Source: Candidatus Rifleibacteriota bacterium
Lineage (GTDB): Bacteria; Muiribacteriota; Ozemobacteria; Ozemobacterales; Ozemobacteraceae
Reading direction: 5' to 3'
Assembly: GCA_015233565.1 (NCBI GenBank)
Contig: JADFXM010000017.1
Coordinates: forward strand, 62,001 to 126,000
DNA length: 64,000 nt
Shown one piece after another: positions 1-8,142 of this stretch. Under the pieces are notes generated by a model that was given only the letters and a program-made list of their open reading frames with translations, had not been told where the DNA came from and did not search any database. Position numbers and translations under genes: made by a program. How positions within the stretch are numbered: position 1 is the first letter of the stretch; every line of letters starts with the position of its first letter.

Positions 1-950
1 GGATGCTGGATCAGGTTTTGCTTTTCTAAGCCTGTTTTCAGGGAGTTATGGAGGATGGCTCGCATTTTTTTTCGTTCATTGCGGGGAATAGAAAGCTTTT
101 GATTTACGGTGATTCCAGTCACTTTTTGACGTCTTTCCGCTCGTGCAATTAACAGTTTTTCCTTGTTCAAAATGAATCTTTCGGAGCTTACGATCTTTTT
201 TAAATTTTTCAACAGAGCTTTAACAATTTTTCTGTTTCCGCTAAAAATCAGGTCATCTGCGTAACGTGTGTAGGTGAAACCCAGTTTTAGGGCTAAACCG
301 GTCAAACGTCTATCAAGTGAAAAAGCTATTAGGTTGGAAATAGCGGGGCTTGTAGGCGCTCCTTGAGGGAGAGCACGTTTTTGGGAATTGGGCAATCGGC
401 TTGTGCATAGTAGTGCAAGGGAATAAGCCACTTTATAACTATAACCAAGTCTTCGGAAAATTGCTCTTACTCGATGGGTTCGAATTGTGTGGAAAAAGTC
501 TTTCAAGTCAGCTCGAATAACGATTGCCTTTCCAAGATGGTTTTCAGCGTTTGTAACGATTGATTTGCGGAAACAAAAAGCGTGTGCAGCCGGATGGTAG
601 CTCAAAAGGTTCAAAATTTTGTCTAAAATAATCCACTGCACTTCTTTGAGTTTGGCTTTTGGAATGTGAAGCAATCGTTTTTTTCCATTTTTTTTGGAAA
701 TTTCTTTCAGGACATAATGCCGGGAAATTCCGGTTTGTGGATTGGCAGAAGATTTATCAATAAGCCAGTTCAATTCTGTTTCAGAAATTTTAAGGAAGTT
801 TGCTAATTGGGAAAAATCCTCAATTTGAGGCAAGCCCAATTTATGAAGCCTGTTAAAATCACCATTAAGAAAAATTCTTATTCGTTGCTTGATGTTGGAA
901 ACAACTTTTAGAAAGGCCAACAAGATAAGTAACCAGAGTATGGTTTGCAT
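1..950 (-). CDS. Retron reverse transcriptase, C-terminus beyond left edge
   Basis: 316 codons are open from the ATG at 950 to the window edge with no stop. Reading the translation shows all retron-RT landmarks: NAENH (134-138, the retron NAxxH motif of region X), RADLKDFF with the first catalytic Asp (148), LPQGAPTSP (194-202), YADD (230-233) and VTG (277-279, region Y). Known function: it reverse-transcribes the msd part of the adjacent ncRNA into msDNA and works with an effector in anti-phage defence. The sequence around LPQGAPTSP and YTRYADDL looks like the myxobacterial retron RT group (from memory). Residues 3-17 are strongly hydrophobic, which is odd for a retron RT and could be a membrane anchor or a mis-chosen start, although no better start with a ribosome site is seen. 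The preceding GAGAG is a weak ribosome site. The thumb end and any C-terminal fusion cannot be seen. Confidence 0.93.
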   Translation of the reverse strand, partial: MQTILWLLILLAFLKVVSNIKQRIRIFLNGDFNRLHKLGLPQIEDFSQLANFLKISETELNWLIDKSSANPQTGISRHYVLKEISKKNGKKRLLHIPKAKLKEVQWIILDKILNLLSYHPAAHAFCFRKSIVTNAENHLGKAIVIRADLKDFFHTIRTHRVRAIFRRLGYSYKVAYSLALLCTSRLPNSQKRALPQGAPTSPAISNLIAFSLDRRLTGLALKLGFTYTRYADDLIFSGNRKIVKALLKNLKKIVSSERFILNKEKLLIARAERRQKVTGITVNQKLSIPRNERKKMRAILHNSLKTGLEKQNLIQH

Positions 951-976
951 CAAAAGACTCTCAGCATGGTATTAAG

Positions 977-1121
977 AAGCGAAAGGGGATTGCAACACCC
1001 GCTCTTCGCGAGCACAGCGAGAAAACTAGTTTTCTTGCTGTGCTCAACAGCTTAAACTTGCCAACTGCTCTGTGCGGCGTAACACCGCATCGGCTTTGCA
1101 GCCCCCAACACCCAATCGCTT
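977..1121 (-). ncRNA. Putative retron msr-msd RNA
   Basis: This non-coding block sits 26 nt upstream of the RT start, on the same strand. Read on the minus strand, its 5' end (1121-1106, AAGCGATTGGGTGTTG) pairs with its 3' end (992-977, CAATCCCCTTTCGCTT). That gives 12 Watson-Crick pairs, one G-U and three mismatches, the arrangement of retron a1/a2 repeats. Inside are GGCU-GCAA-AGCC (1103-1092), a 5-bp hairpin with a 7-nt loop (1089-1073), a weaker stem near 1066-1046, and a long hairpin at 1045-1010 (16-bp arms, one mismatch, CTAG loop), expected for msd. The branching G is not assigned; it should lie just after a1, near 1105-1101. The order a1-msr-msd-a2-RT matches known retrons. Structure was found by eye, not by folding software. 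Confidence 0.82.
1010..1045 (-). repeat. msd-type hairpin, 16-bp arms
   Basis: The arms 1010-1025 and 1030-1045 are complementary at 15 of 16 positions around a CTAG loop. No T-tract follows on either strand, so it is not a standard terminator. Its position between the msr-like hairpins and a2 makes it the likely reverse-transcribed stem of the retron. Confidence 0.85.
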
Positions 1122-1125
1122 GGTG

Positions 1126-1131
1126 ATTATA
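1126..1131 (-). promoter_or_regulatory. -10 box for the retron RNA
   Basis: The minus strand reads TATAAT at 1131-1126, followed by CACC and then the first base of a1 at 1121. Transcription would start at or within about two bases of the a1 end. No good -35 lies at 17 bp; a TTGAAA sits 20 bp upstream. Confidence 0.6.
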
Positions 1132-1421
1132 AAACCATGAAAACTCTAATATTTCAAGCTAAATAATGCTGCCTTCATCAAAAACAAGACAAACGCGCAT
1201 TTTTGTAAAAATTCAAATAAATTGAGCTTTTCCCAAACGAAGCCTATTGCTTTTTTCCATCGCCAAATCAAGGCAATGGGCTAAGCCGAAGGCACTATGA
1301 AATAAAGTTTGCATTTACCCGCTGTCAAAAAAATTGTAATTAAAAGTGCGAAAGTTGACTTTATGATAAAATATGTTTTTCTCAAAACTTATGGTTCTAT
1401 CTTTTTGTCAGGAGAAGCCCC
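1132..1421. other. Divergent intergenic region, no gene seen
   Basis: AT-rich spacer between the leftward retron and the rightward TolB-like gene. A TTGACT at 1355-1360 resembles a -35 box, but no -10 box lies at the right distance. No ORF or strong hairpin was found. Confidence 0.5.
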
Positions 1422-2366
1422 ATGAAAAGAAATTTAATTCTACTTTTTACATTATTGTTAATTGTTTCACCAGCTTTTTCTCAGAAAAAGGCGATTTTTA
1501 CCGGTGAAAAGGGCGGAAAATCCGACATAATGATTCTTGATCTGGAAAGTATGAAGGTCGCACCGCTGATTGAAACCGAATATAGCGAAAAACAGCCATC
1601 AGTATCTCCAGATGGCGAAAAATTGCTCTTTGTGGCTAATAAAGTCGGGATATTCACCGTTTATCAAGTTCCTCTCAAGAACTCCAATGCTTCATGGACG
1701 GAAGTAGGTGCCGGAGCAGGTGAATATTCATGGCCTTCCTATTCTCCAGACGGAAAATCTATCGCAGCAGTGTATTCCCCTGACTTGGATAAAGGTATTT
1801 CTTCGATGAGCCTAGTTATTCTTGACCCGGTTGCGAGAAGACAGGAAGTTATTTTTGTCCCTCCATTTTCTGACAATTTAACAACAATAATATCCCGACC
1901 TCTTTGGGTTGATAACAGGACCTTAGCATTTTGCCTGGTGGAGTATTCAGATTATGATATTGCTCCAAGGATCCAATCTGGTTCTTTGTATGCAATCCAT
2001 CTTGACGATAAAAAAGCAATGCGTTTGGCGGGTGGCACCTCAGGCTTTAATGAATCCGGATCCCCAGAAGGCTTCAAGGCATCGCAGGCTACTTTTTCAG
2101 CAGGAAGGATTTTCTTTGCTTCGGTTTCTGGGAGTGTTGATCGCAATCCAATGACTATCGATCCTGAAGGAAAAAACATTTCCCCCCTCAAGGAACTAGC
2201 CCTGGAAGAATTTTATGGCCCAATTTTTCCAGTTGGGGAAAATTATTTATTAGGACTGCGTGATTCTGAAGGTGTTATGACAATTGGACTTTTCGAGACA
2301 AAGAGCAAGACTCTGAAAAAAATAAATTTTCAGGGGATGGCACTTGATCTGAACATCATTCCTTAA
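1422..2366 (+). CDS. Exported TolB-like beta-propeller (PD40) protein
   Basis: A 314-aa protein with a clear Sec signal peptide (residues 1-20, cleavage after AFS), so it acts outside the cytoplasm. Two PD40/WD40-like blades are readable: QPSVSPDGEKLLFVAN (58-73) and the YSPDGKS block near 107-113, both with the SPDG turn typical of TolB-type propellers. Later blades are more divergent. It is shorter than TolB (about 430 aa) and lacks the TolB N-terminal domain, so it is not called TolB. The start is supported by AGGAG seven bases upstream of the ATG. The next gene begins one base after its stop, so the two are probably co-transcribed. Ligand unknown. Confidence 0.8.
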   Translation: MKRNLILLFTLLLIVSPAFSQKKAIFTGEKGGKSDIMILDLESMKVAPLIETEYSEKQPSVSPDGEKLLFVANKVGIFTVYQVPLKNSNASWTEVGAGAGEYSWPSYSPDGKSIAAVYSPDLDKGISSMSLVILDPVARRQEVIFVPPFSDNLTTIISRPLWVDNRTLAFCLVEYSDYDIAPRIQSGSLYAIHLDDKKAMRLAGGTSGFNESGSPEGFKASQATFSAGRIFFASVSGSVDRNPMTIDPEGKNISPLKELALEEFYGPIFPVGENYLLGLRDSEGVMTIGLFETKSKTLKKINFQGMALDLNIIP

Positions 2367-2367
2367 A

Positions 2368-4056
2368 ATGGATTATTGGGTTTTAAAGAAACAAGTTCGG
2401 GAAATATCATTAGAGCTGGTTGGCACCTCCTTTATCCAGAGAGTTTTTGACTTGCCAAATGGAGGAATTGCCTTTCTGTTCAAGACCCGAAATGGTTTAA
2501 AATGCGGACAATTTTTTTCCACTGGTAGTGAGCAGGGAATGGTTTTTTCTGAAAATGTTGAGGAAAGTGAAGTAAAACATCGTTTTGCCTCAAGACTTGA
2601 TTCCCTCTTACATGATGCCAAGATAAAAGATGTCACTTTGCATGAATGGGATCGCTTGGTGAAATTTCACCTTATCGGAAAAGAAAATTTTTTCGGGAAG
2701 TCTGTGGAATTTTTTTTTAACTGTGAGTTTACCGGGCGAATCGGGAATCTGCTACTTCTAGATTCGAAAAGAGTTGTAATCGATCAGGAGCGGAATACTG
2801 AAAATAATTCTCCCGGCAACCCCTATTTCTTTTTTTTGCCGGCCAATGATTTGATCGATCCTTTTAAGCTTTCAGAATCGGAAATCGATGAATTGATGGC
2901 GAAACCGCCAGCAGTTTTGCAGTCAAAGTTGCTCGGTTTTACCCCCCTTTTTGCCCGGGAATATTATTTTCGCCAGAAAAATCCTTCCGGTTTTGTGCAA
3001 TCTAACGGAAAGTTGTTTTCCTCACTTTTGACTGATGCCTCAGAAGGAAGAAATTTCTATGTTTATTATCAGGAAGGCCGCATAAAAGCCTTGTCGGTAT
3101 TCAAGCTATTCCACCTACTTCCAATTTGTGAAGAAAAAAAATTTGAAAGTGTAAATTCTGGAACCGCATGGTTTTATGAATCCATTAAGAAACCTGAAAA
3201 AGTAATTAAACTTCGTGAAAAAGCACTTTCATCATATAATTCGCGATTAAAAAAAGTTTCAAAGGCTTTGGAAGAAGAAAATGAGCGTTTGACCTCCTTT
3301 AAAAGAGTTGATGAGTATAGACATTTTGGTGATCTTTTATTTTCAGTGATTCGAGAAATAAAACCCTGGTCGAGAGAAATCTCAGTATTGGACTGGGAAA
3401 GCGGAAAAAACGTTAACATTCCTTTGGACCCCGAATTGTCTGGGCCAAAAAATGCCGAGCGCTACTACAAAATGTATCAAAAATCCCAAAGAGGGGTTAT
3501 TGAAACAAAAAAGAGAATTCAAGAGCTCGAAAATGAGAAACAATGGATCGAAGAACAGATTTGGTTTTGTGAAACTTTGGAGAACGCGTCTGAATTAGAA
3601 AATACTTTTTTTGTTTCCCCAAAAAAGCAAAAAAAATCTCAATTCAGACTTTTACGGGAAACGAGAAAGGCAAAATTGATCAAGCCTTTATTTGAGAATG
3701 AGAATTGTCGCTTTTTTGTCGGAAAAAGCGGGAAGCAGAATGACTTAATAACATTTGGTGTTGGCAATAAAGGTGATCTATGGGCTCATGCCCTTGAAGT
3801 TCCTGGCTGCCACGTAATAGCAAAGGCAAAAAGCGGGATCTTTTCTGAAAAAGATGCATACATAGCAGCAGTTTTAGCTGCAAAATTCAGTTTTGCCAGG
3901 AATTCCGGGAAGGTTGCAGTTGATATTACCGATGTGGCAAATGTACACCGTGTCCCCGGCGGAGGCCCGGGAAGAGTGTTCTATACAAATCAAAAAACCC
4001 TTTTCGTTAACCCGGCGGAGGTGGAAAACCTGGAAGAGTTATCGAAGCAGTTTTGA
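2368..4056 (+). CDS. rqcH: RqcH/Rqc2-type NFACT protein
   Basis: 562 aa with NFACT architecture: N-terminal NFACT-N (about 1-265), a charged coiled-coil middle (about 275-425) and NFACT-R near the C-terminus with the signature WAHALEVPGCHVIAK (about 472-486). The Asp-Arg pair needed for alanine tailing in RqcH is present as WDR with D95-R96, and the FTGRIGN motif follows at 121-127. Known family role: binds stalled 60S/50S-peptidyl-tRNA complexes, recruits tRNA-Ala and adds C-terminal Ala tails that mark nascent chains for degradation. Some family members were named fibronectin-binding protein FbpA. It starts one base after the upstream stop with no visible Shine-Dalgarno, suggesting coupling. 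An S4 protein of the partner RqcP family lies at 12949. Confidence 0.9.
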   Translation: MDYWVLKKQVREISLELVGTSFIQRVFDLPNGGIAFLFKTRNGLKCGQFFSTGSEQGMVFSENVEESEVKHRFASRLDSLLHDAKIKDVTLHEWDRLVKFHLIGKENFFGKSVEFFFNCEFTGRIGNLLLLDSKRVVIDQERNTENNSPGNPYFFFLPANDLIDPFKLSESEIDELMAKPPAVLQSKLLGFTPLFAREYYFRQKNPSGFVQSNGKLFSSLLTDASEGRNFYVYYQEGRIKALSVFKLFHLLPICEEKKFESVNSGTAWFYESIKKPEKVIKLREKALSSYNSRLKKVSKALEEENERLTSFKRVDEYRHFGDLLFSVIREIKPWSREISVLDWESGKNVNIPLDPELSGPKNAERYYKMYQKSQRGVIETKKRIQELENEKQWIEEQIWFCETLENASELENTFFVSPKKQKKSQFRLLRETRKAKLIKPLFENENCRFFVGKSGKQNDLITFGVGNKGDLWAHALEVPGCHVIAKAKSGIFSEKDAYIAAVLAAKFSFARNSGKVAVDITDVANVHRVPGGGPGRVFYTNQKTLFVNPAEVENLEELSKQF

Positions 4057-4104
4057 TTTAAGTAAAATTGTAGAATTTTGTCTGTTGTGAATAAAAAAAA
4101 CGCC

Positions 4105-4113
4105 GAAAATTCA
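4105..4113 (+). repeat. Left 9-bp target-site duplication of MITE
   Basis: GAAAATTCA, repeated exactly at 4244-4252 on the other side of the 130-bp element. Confidence 0.85.
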
Positions 4114-4243
4114 CAGGGCAAACGCATTTAAATTCCTGAAACAAACATGAATACTGTAAAATTGGAGAAAAAAATTACCTGGGTCCAAATTCCTGAGACT
4201 AGCTTAAATAGTAGATCTCGATGGTTAAAATGCGTTTGCCCTG
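4114..4243. mobile_element. 130-bp MITE with 16-bp perfect terminal inverted repeats
   Basis: The ends 4114-4129 (CAGGGCAAACGCATTT) and 4228-4243 (AAATGCGTTTGCCCTG) are perfect inverted repeats. Both sides are flanked directly by the same 9-bp GAAAATTCA. There is no coding capacity, so it is a non-autonomous element mobilised in trans by a transposase with 9-bp staggered cuts. The parent transposase family is not assigned. I saw no second copy in this window. It lies downstream of rqcH and just before the promoter region of the following small ORF. Confidence 0.88.
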
Positions 4244-4252
4244 GAAAATTCA
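4244..4252 (+). repeat. Right 9-bp target-site duplication of MITE
   Basis: GAAAATTCA, identical to 4105-4113, abutting the right inverted repeat. Confidence 0.85.
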
Positions 4253-4282
4253 CAAAATATTTTCTCGCTTGAACTTTAAAGG

Positions 4283-4288
4283 TATAAT
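4283..4288 (+). promoter_or_regulatory. Candidate -10 box
   Basis: TATAAT located 60 bp upstream of the small ORF at 4348 and about 300 bp upstream of the nucleoside phosphorylase gene. The matching -35 is weak (TTTTCT at about 17 bp). It lies about 30 bp right of the MITE duplication. Confidence 0.4.
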
Positions 4289-4347
4289 ATCATTTAAGTT
4301 GAAAACAAACAGTTGTGTCTGGTTAATATCAATTTGGGAGTAGAAAA

Positions 4348-4509
4348 ATGCCCTCCTTGGTAAAGAAAGAGGGAAAGTATGCAATTAATATTCTGGAAGA
4401 CCAGATGAGAGATTGCACACTATGTAATAGGGATGCTAATTTACCCAGGCTCAGTTTTTTCCCCATAGAGCTGGGAAATCTCGATTTCTTCGCACGGAAT
4501 GATTTATAG
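4348..4509 (+). CDS. Small 53-aa protein with a CxxC pair, unknown
   Basis: An ATG with GGGAG eight bases upstream opens a 53-aa frame ending at TAG 4507-4509. The product begins MPSLVKKEGKYAINILEDQ and contains DCTLCNRD, a single CxxC pair at residues 23-26, followed by a leucine/phenylalanine-rich tail. The ribosome site and the upstream TATAAT argue for a real gene. It could also be the 5' remnant of a longer gene. I do not recognise the family. It precedes the phosphorylase gene by 82 bp on the same strand. Confidence 0.45.
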   Translation: MPSLVKKEGKYAINILEDQMRDCTLCNRDANLPRLSFFPIELGNLDFFARNDL

Positions 4510-4591
4510 TTAATAAATCCCAGTTGTTGAAAAAATATGAAAGTTCATTAATTACTAGCAAATTTTAAAAAAGAAGGTGGAGTAATAAAGG

Positions 4592-5407
4592 ATGAAAAAG
4601 AAAATTGAGCCTGCCGTTAATTTCATTAAAGGAAGGTTGAATTTTACCCCTGAAATTTCGATTGTTCTTGGTTCAGGACTTGGACAATTTGCTGACCAGA
4701 TTGAGATTTCCGGAGCCATTGATTATTCAGAAATACCGGGATTTCCAGTGTCCACAGTTCATGGCCATAAAGGGCGTCTTGTTCTGGGAACTTATGCAAA
4801 TCGGAAGCTTGCAATTATGCAGGGAAGATTTCATTACTATGAAGGATATTCACTATCGGAAGTGGTTTTTCCGGTTAGAGTCCTGCGAGGACTGGGCGCA
4901 TCAGGGCTTTTGATTACAAATGCATCTGGAGCATTGAACAGGAACTTCCGAGTTGGCGATTTAATGATCATTAATGATCATATTAACCTCATGGGTGATA
5001 ATCCGCTTAGGGGTGCTAATGACGAAAAAATAGGGCCCAGATTTCCACCGATGCAGGGAATTTACGCACCGAAGTTAATTGAAGCAGGGCTGGAAATTGG
5101 TCGCAAGATCGGAGCTCCCGTTCAAACAGGAGTTTATGTAGCGGTTACAGGTCCTAGTTATGAAACTGCTGCGGAATTAAGAGCACTAAGTTTGCTTGGT
5201 GCAGACGCAGTTGGGATGTCAACGGTTCCTGAGGTAATAGCTGCAGCCCATTGTGGATACACTAAAATCATTGGGATAAGTTGTATTACTGATATGGCGA
5301 CTGGTGAAGCTCATGAGAATGTTAACCACGAATTGGTCATTGCCGCTGCAAATGCTGCTCAACCTGCGTTTTTGGGGCTCATTCAGGGCTTGATACCGCG
5401 GATTTGA
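4592..5407 (+). CDS. punA: Trimeric (class I) purine nucleoside phosphorylase
   Basis: 271 aa, the usual size. It carries GSGLG (27-31, phosphate loop), the His-rich VHGHKG (56-61), the TNASG block (109-113), [11 protein letters not shown] with the base-binding Glu (195), and [10 protein letters not shown] (209-218). Reaction: phosphorolysis of purine nucleosides to base plus ribose-1-phosphate in salvage. Odd point: the residue that is Asn243 in human PNP and contacts 6-oxopurines is Asp here (CITD, D234). In this superfamily Asp favours 6-aminopurines, as in MTAP, so adenosine may be a substrate. The start is supported by AAGAAGGTGGAG upstream. It begins a tight run with prfA, prmC and tsaC. 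Confidence 0.92.
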   Translation: MKKKIEPAVNFIKGRLNFTPEISIVLGSGLGQFADQIEISGAIDYSEIPGFPVSTVHGHKGRLVLGTYANRKLAIMQGRFHYYEGYSLSEVVFPVRVLRGLGASGLLITNASGALNRNFRVGDLMIINDHINLMGDNPLRGANDEKIGPRFPPMQGIYAPKLIEAGLEIGRKIGAPVQTGVYVAVTGPSYETAAELRALSLLGADAVGMSTVPEVIAAAHCGYTKIIGISCITDMATGEAHENVNHELVIAAANAAQPAFLGLIQGLIPRI

Positions 5408-5429
5408 GATTACTGAAGGGATTATTCGA

Positions 5430-6503
5430 ATGTTTGATAGACTTGATGCCATTAGTTCTCTTTTCGCTTCGCTGACGGAAAAATTATCTGATCCCAGCAT
5501 AACGGGAAATCCTGCTGAATATCAGAAAATTGCGAAAAAGCGGGCAGAAATAGAACCAATTTGTAGCTCTTATGAAGATTTTAAGAAACTTAGAACTCAG
5601 TTGAACGATGCCCGGCAGATGCTTAAAAATGAGGCTGTCGGGGAACTTAGAGATCTGGCTCAAGAAGAAATTGCATCTCTTGAACCTATATTTGAAGCCA
5701 AGGAAAAAGAGTTGAAATTCCTTCTGATTCCGAAGGATGCTGATGACAGTAAGAACACGATTGTTGAAATCAGGGCTGGAACCGGAGGAGAAGAAGCTGC
5801 ATTGTTTGGCGCCAATCTTTATCGAATGTATACTCGCTATGCGGAAAGAAAAGGTTGGAAATGTGAACTGATGAGTTTAAATGACACGGGAATCGGGGGA
5901 ATTAAAGAAGTCATTTTTTCTATTGATGGAAAAGATGTATTTGGAAGACTTAAGTATGAAAGCGGTGTACACAGAGTTCAGCGTGTCCCGGCTACTGAAG
6001 CCTCCGGCCGGATCCATACTTCTGCTGCTACGGTGGCGGTTCTTCCCGAAGCAGAGGATGTAGACGTAAATATTGATGAAAAAGATCTTCGAATCGATGT
6101 CTTTCGCTCATCTGGCCCGGGGGGACAAAGTGTGAATACTACTGATTCCGCTGTCAGAGTTACCCATATCCCCACTGGAATAGTCATAAGTTGTCAGGAT
6201 GAAAAAAGTCAGCACAAAAACAAAGCTAAAGCGCTTAGAATTCTCCGTGCTAAATTATTGGACCAGGCAAAAAGCGAGCAGGAAAAAAATCGGGCTGATT
6301 CTCGCAGAATGCAAGTTGGAACAGGTGATCGTTCCGAACGGATTCGAACTTACAACTTTCCTCAACAGCGAATAACAGATCACCGGATAGGTTTAACTTT
6401 ATATCGCCTGAATGAAATTATTGAAGGTGACCTTGAAGAGGTAATTGATAAGCTAATTGAAGCTGACAATTTGAAGAAACTTTCCGTTGATGAAAACACC
6501 TGA
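5430..6503 (+). CDS. prfA: Peptide chain release factor 1
   Basis: 357 aa, normal for RF1. The stop-codon recognition tripeptide of RF1 (PxT) appears as PAT in [11 protein letters not shown] (about 187-189), which separates it from RF2 (SPF). The catalytic GGQ lies in [14 protein letters not shown] (about residue 232). It recognises UAA/UAG and triggers peptidyl-tRNA hydrolysis in the ribosomal A site. The Gln of GGQ is the methylation target of PrmC, encoded 62 bp downstream. GAAGGGA precedes the ATG. It lies 22 bp after the phosphorylase stop, consistent with an operon. Confidence 0.97.
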   Translation: MFDRLDAISSLFASLTEKLSDPSITGNPAEYQKIAKKRAEIEPICSSYEDFKKLRTQLNDARQMLKNEAVGELRDLAQEEIASLEPIFEAKEKELKFLLIPKDADDSKNTIVEIRAGTGGEEAALFGANLYRMYTRYAERKGWKCELMSLNDTGIGGIKEVIFSIDGKDVFGRLKYESGVHRVQRVPATEASGRIHTSAATVAVLPEAEDVDVNIDEKDLRIDVFRSSGPGGQSVNTTDSAVRVTHIPTGIVISCQDEKSQHKNKAKALRILRAKLLDQAKSEQEKNRADSRRMQVGTGDRSERIRTYNFPQQRITDHRIGLTLYRLNEIIEGDLEEVIDKLIEADNLKKLSVDENT

Positions 6504-6565
6504 TTGAGAAAGCGCTTGTAGCTTTGTTGTGAAAAAAAGTTTTTATTAAGCAGAGTAAATTCATT

Positions 6566-7432
6566 ATGGCAATCGAGATGACTATTCGGAAAATATACTC
6601 AGAATGTACTGAAAAACTTCTTGCCGCTGGTTTTGATGAAGCGGCATTAAATGCCGAGATCTTGGTTGCAGAGTGCCTGGGATTAAAAAAAAGTGAAATG
6701 CATTTAAATTATGGTTCCCCGCTGAACTCAAGCGATTTAGAAAAAATTAATATTTGGTTGGAAAGGAGATTGAGGCATGAACCTCTCCAATATATTGTTG
6801 AGAAATGGCCTTTTCTTCATTTACAACTCAATGTTGGTCCTGGTGTTCTAATACCCCGGACTGAAACAGAATATTGGACAGACCTCTTGATAAAGTCTAT
6901 AAAGCGATTTTTTCCGAGTGAAAAATTCATTTTTGCTGATGTGGGAACTGGTACTGGCGCCATCGGACTTTCAATAGTAAAGCAATATTTCGGTTCGAGT
7001 GGTTTTCTGATAGATCTTTCTCCTAAAGCATTAAATGTGGCGAAGACCAATATGATAAATAATTCTATTTCGCCGGAAAAAATATGTTTTACAATTTCTG
7101 ATTTATTAAGCGGAATTAAAGCCGAGTCATTGGACCTTATTGTTTCAAATCCACCGTATATTTCGGAAACAGAAATCCCTGAATTAATGCCTGAAGTCAG
7201 GGATTTCGAACCACAAATAGCTTTGGTTGGCGGGCCAGATGGTTCGGAAATTATTTTCAGATTAATAAATCAAAGTCGGGTGGTATTAAAATCAGGTGGT
7301 ATTCTCGCCATTGAACATTCCTGGAATCAGCAAAAAAAAATAGTTGACTTTTGCATCCCCTATTTTAAAATCCTTTATATGGGAAAAGACTTTGAAGAAA
7401 AAGAGAGGTTTTTATTTCTGGAGAAAATATAA
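6566..7432 (+). CDS. prmC: Release factor glutamine N5-methyltransferase
   Basis: 288 aa class I SAM methyltransferase. It has the glycine-rich SAM loop DVGTGTGAIGLS (about 125-136) and the substrate motif NPPY (195-198), which binds the glutamine of GGQ in release factors. The N-terminal helical domain typical of PrmC is present, including the EPLQYIVEKWPF signature region and IPRTETE. It methylates RF1/RF2 and so boosts termination. Its place directly after prfA is a very common gene order. Two starts are possible, 6566 and 6578, neither with a strong ribosome site. Confidence 0.95.
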   Translation: MAIEMTIRKIYSECTEKLLAAGFDEAALNAEILVAECLGLKKSEMHLNYGSPLNSSDLEKINIWLERRLRHEPLQYIVEKWPFLHLQLNVGPGVLIPRTETEYWTDLLIKSIKRFFPSEKFIFADVGTGTGAIGLSIVKQYFGSSGFLIDLSPKALNVAKTNMINNSISPEKICFTISDLLSGIKAESLDLIVSNPPYISETEIPELMPEVRDFEPQIALVGGPDGSEIIFRLINQSRVVLKSGGILAIEHSWNQQKKIVDFCIPYFKILYMGKDFEEKERFLFLEKI

Positions 7433-7437
7433 CGAAA

Positions 7438-8052
7438 ATGAGTCGAAACATTACCTTCAATCAAATTTTATCAGATGAGCCCCTTTTTTTGGATGTAGTA
7501 AAAAGTTTAAAAAAAGGTGGAATTATTGCTTTTCCTACCGATACGATTTATGGATTAGGAGTGGATTCAGACAGTAAAGCAGGGGTTGAAGCACTTTATA
7601 AAGTTAAGGGAAGAGAAAAAAACAAACCCTTGATAGTTTTTTTGAGTTCCATTGAAAATTTATTTTTTTTGTCTATTTTTCCATCTCCGAGAACCATGAG
7701 AATTTTGCGGAGGTATTGGCCTGGCTCTCTTACGGGAGTATTTTTGAATTCCACTTCCAAGCTGAAAGCGTTCAATAATTCAACACTCGGAGTTAGAGTT
7801 CCTAAACATGATGGTTTAATAAATTTTCTGAAAAAATATCCTGGTTTTTTGCTTACTACAAGCGCGAATCGTTCAGGGAAAGATGTTTTAAAAGATCCAG
7901 ATGAGATTGAATTTGAATTGGGAAGGGAAATTGACTTTATTATAGATGGAGGACAGGTTGTTGAGGCTGAACCCTCCAGTGTGATTGATTTTTCCATAGA
8001 TCCACCAGAAGTTTTACGAAAAGGAAAAATCTCCTTGAATTTGGAACCTTGA
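7438..8052 (+). CDS. tsaC: Threonylcarbamoyl-AMP synthase (Sua5/YrdC family)
   Basis: 204 aa single-domain YrdC/TsaC-type protein. Motifs visible: GGIIAFPTDTIYGLGVD near the N-terminus, KVKGREKNKPLIVF, the GVRVPKH block and TTSANRSGKD. It forms threonylcarbamoyl-AMP from Thr, bicarbonate and ATP, the first step of the universal t6A37 tRNA modification. The C-terminal Sua5 domain is absent. It starts five bases after the prmC stop, so it is very probably translated from the same message. Confidence 0.93.
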   Translation: MSRNITFNQILSDEPLFLDVVKSLKKGGIIAFPTDTIYGLGVDSDSKAGVEALYKVKGREKNKPLIVFLSSIENLFFLSIFPSPRTMRILRRYWPGSLTGVFLNSTSKLKAFNNSTLGVRVPKHDGLINFLKKYPGFLLTTSANRSGKDVLKDPDEIEFELGREIDFIIDGGQVVEAEPSSVIDFSIDPPEVLRKGKISLNLEP

Positions 8053-8142
8053 ATGAATTGATCTTTAGGTCGATATTTTATCTTGCTTTGGGATATTATT
8101 TATTTTAGAAATCTTTAGATTAAGACGGCCAAATAAAAATAA

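Noticed and set aside
1..950. Group II intron maturase or diversity-generating RT
   Set aside because: NAxxH and VTG are present, no maturase or HNH domain appears in the visible part, and no template/variable repeat pair was seen.
1010..1045. Rho-independent terminator
   Set aside because: No T-run on either strand, and it lies inside the a1/a2-bounded block upstream of the RT, fitting an msd stem better.
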